A DNA stretch of 5,264 bases. Origin: Xanthobacteraceae bacterium (GTDB taxonomy: Bacteria > Pseudomonadota > Alphaproteobacteria > Rhizobiales > Xanthobacteraceae). The stretch's first letter is position 1. Every line of letters begins with the position of its first letter. The notes beneath the pieces were generated by a model. The model had not been told where the DNA came from and did not search any database. It saw only the letters and a program-made list of their open reading frames with translations. The DNA lies in assembly GCA_030037185.1 (NCBI GenBank), contig JASHRR010000435.1, forward strand, positions 1-5,264. Reading direction: 5' to 3'. Below are positions 5,138-5,264 of the stretch, piece after piece. The position numbers were made by a program, and so were the translations under genes.

Positions 5138-5264
5138 TCACGCTGGTACGAGCTCATAAGTCTGTCGGTCGGCCGGCAATTCGCGCAACGCGGCGCCGAC
5201 GCGGTCGGGTGGAAAATCCGGCGAGAACGGCATGACGTAACGGCCTCGGCATACGATCGTCAGC
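5138..5264 (-). CDS. C-terminal end of an unidentified protein (enters from right edge)
   Basis: One minus-strand frame is open from the right edge to a TGA at 5138-5140, giving 41 residues that begin LTIVCRGRYVMPFSPDF and end TYELVPA. I take it as coding because the residue mix is protein-like (hydrophobic strand, Pro-rich turn, then a likely helix RVGAALRELPADRQ), the third codon positions are mostly G or C, and a hairpin follows the stop directly. The same-strand SGNH gene starts 183 bp further on with its own -10 element, so an operon link is unlikely. The family cannot be recognised from this fragment. A chance open frame is possible because only 41 codons are visible. Confidence 0.55.
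   Translation of the reverse strand, partial: LTIVCRGRYVMPFSPDFPPDRVGAALRELPADRQTYELVPA

Noticed and set aside
5053..5235. A 60-codon plus-strand frame near the right edge
   Set aside because: It is very Arg-rich, has no motif or ribosome binding site, and overlaps the better minus-strand frame at 5138-5264.

Overview
The window is GC-rich, coding-dense bacterial DNA. Its gene content (GT39-type glycosyltransferase, DHA2-type exporter, GT2 glycosyltransferase, secreted SGNH hydrolase), codon use and protein sequence style suggest an alphaproteobacterium of the Rhizobiales, perhaps near Bradyrhizobium/Rhodopseudomonas. That placement is an inference from sequence style, not from a marker gene. 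There are no RNA genes, insertion sequences, CRISPR arrays or integrase-type genes.

Layout, left to right. (1) Positions 1-168, minus strand: the first 56 codons of a GT39/ArnT-like membrane glycosyltransferase that runs off the left edge. (2) A very short divergent gap, then a plus-strand pair: a 14-helix DHA2 (EmrB/QacA-type) major facilitator (about 199-1710) whose stop codon overlaps the start of a family 2 glycosyltransferase (1707-2741) in an ATGA junction. The two are almost certainly cotranscribed. (3) A 170-bp convergent gap (2742-2911) with several inverted repeats and no credible gene. (4) Minus strand 2912-4954: a large, cysteine-rich, secreted SGNH/GDSL-type hydrolase with a signal peptide, an unassigned N-terminal region of about 190 residues, and a block V lacking the usual aspartate. 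(5) Its upstream spacer (4955-5137), holding a perfect TATAAT -10 element. (6) Positions 5138-5264, minus strand: the last 41 codons of an unidentified gene entering from the right edge.

How they may work together. The GT39 protein would transfer a sugar from a polyprenyl-phosphate donor on the periplasmic face of the inner membrane. The GT2 enzyme would transfer a sugar from a nucleotide donor in the cytoplasm. The MFS protein exports an unknown compound, and the SGNH hydrolase would act on an ester (acyl or acetyl group, lipid or glycan) outside the cytoplasm. Together this is compatible with cell-envelope or exported-glycoconjugate modification, but only the MFS-GT2 coupling is directly supported. 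The SGNH gene appears to be its own transcription unit.
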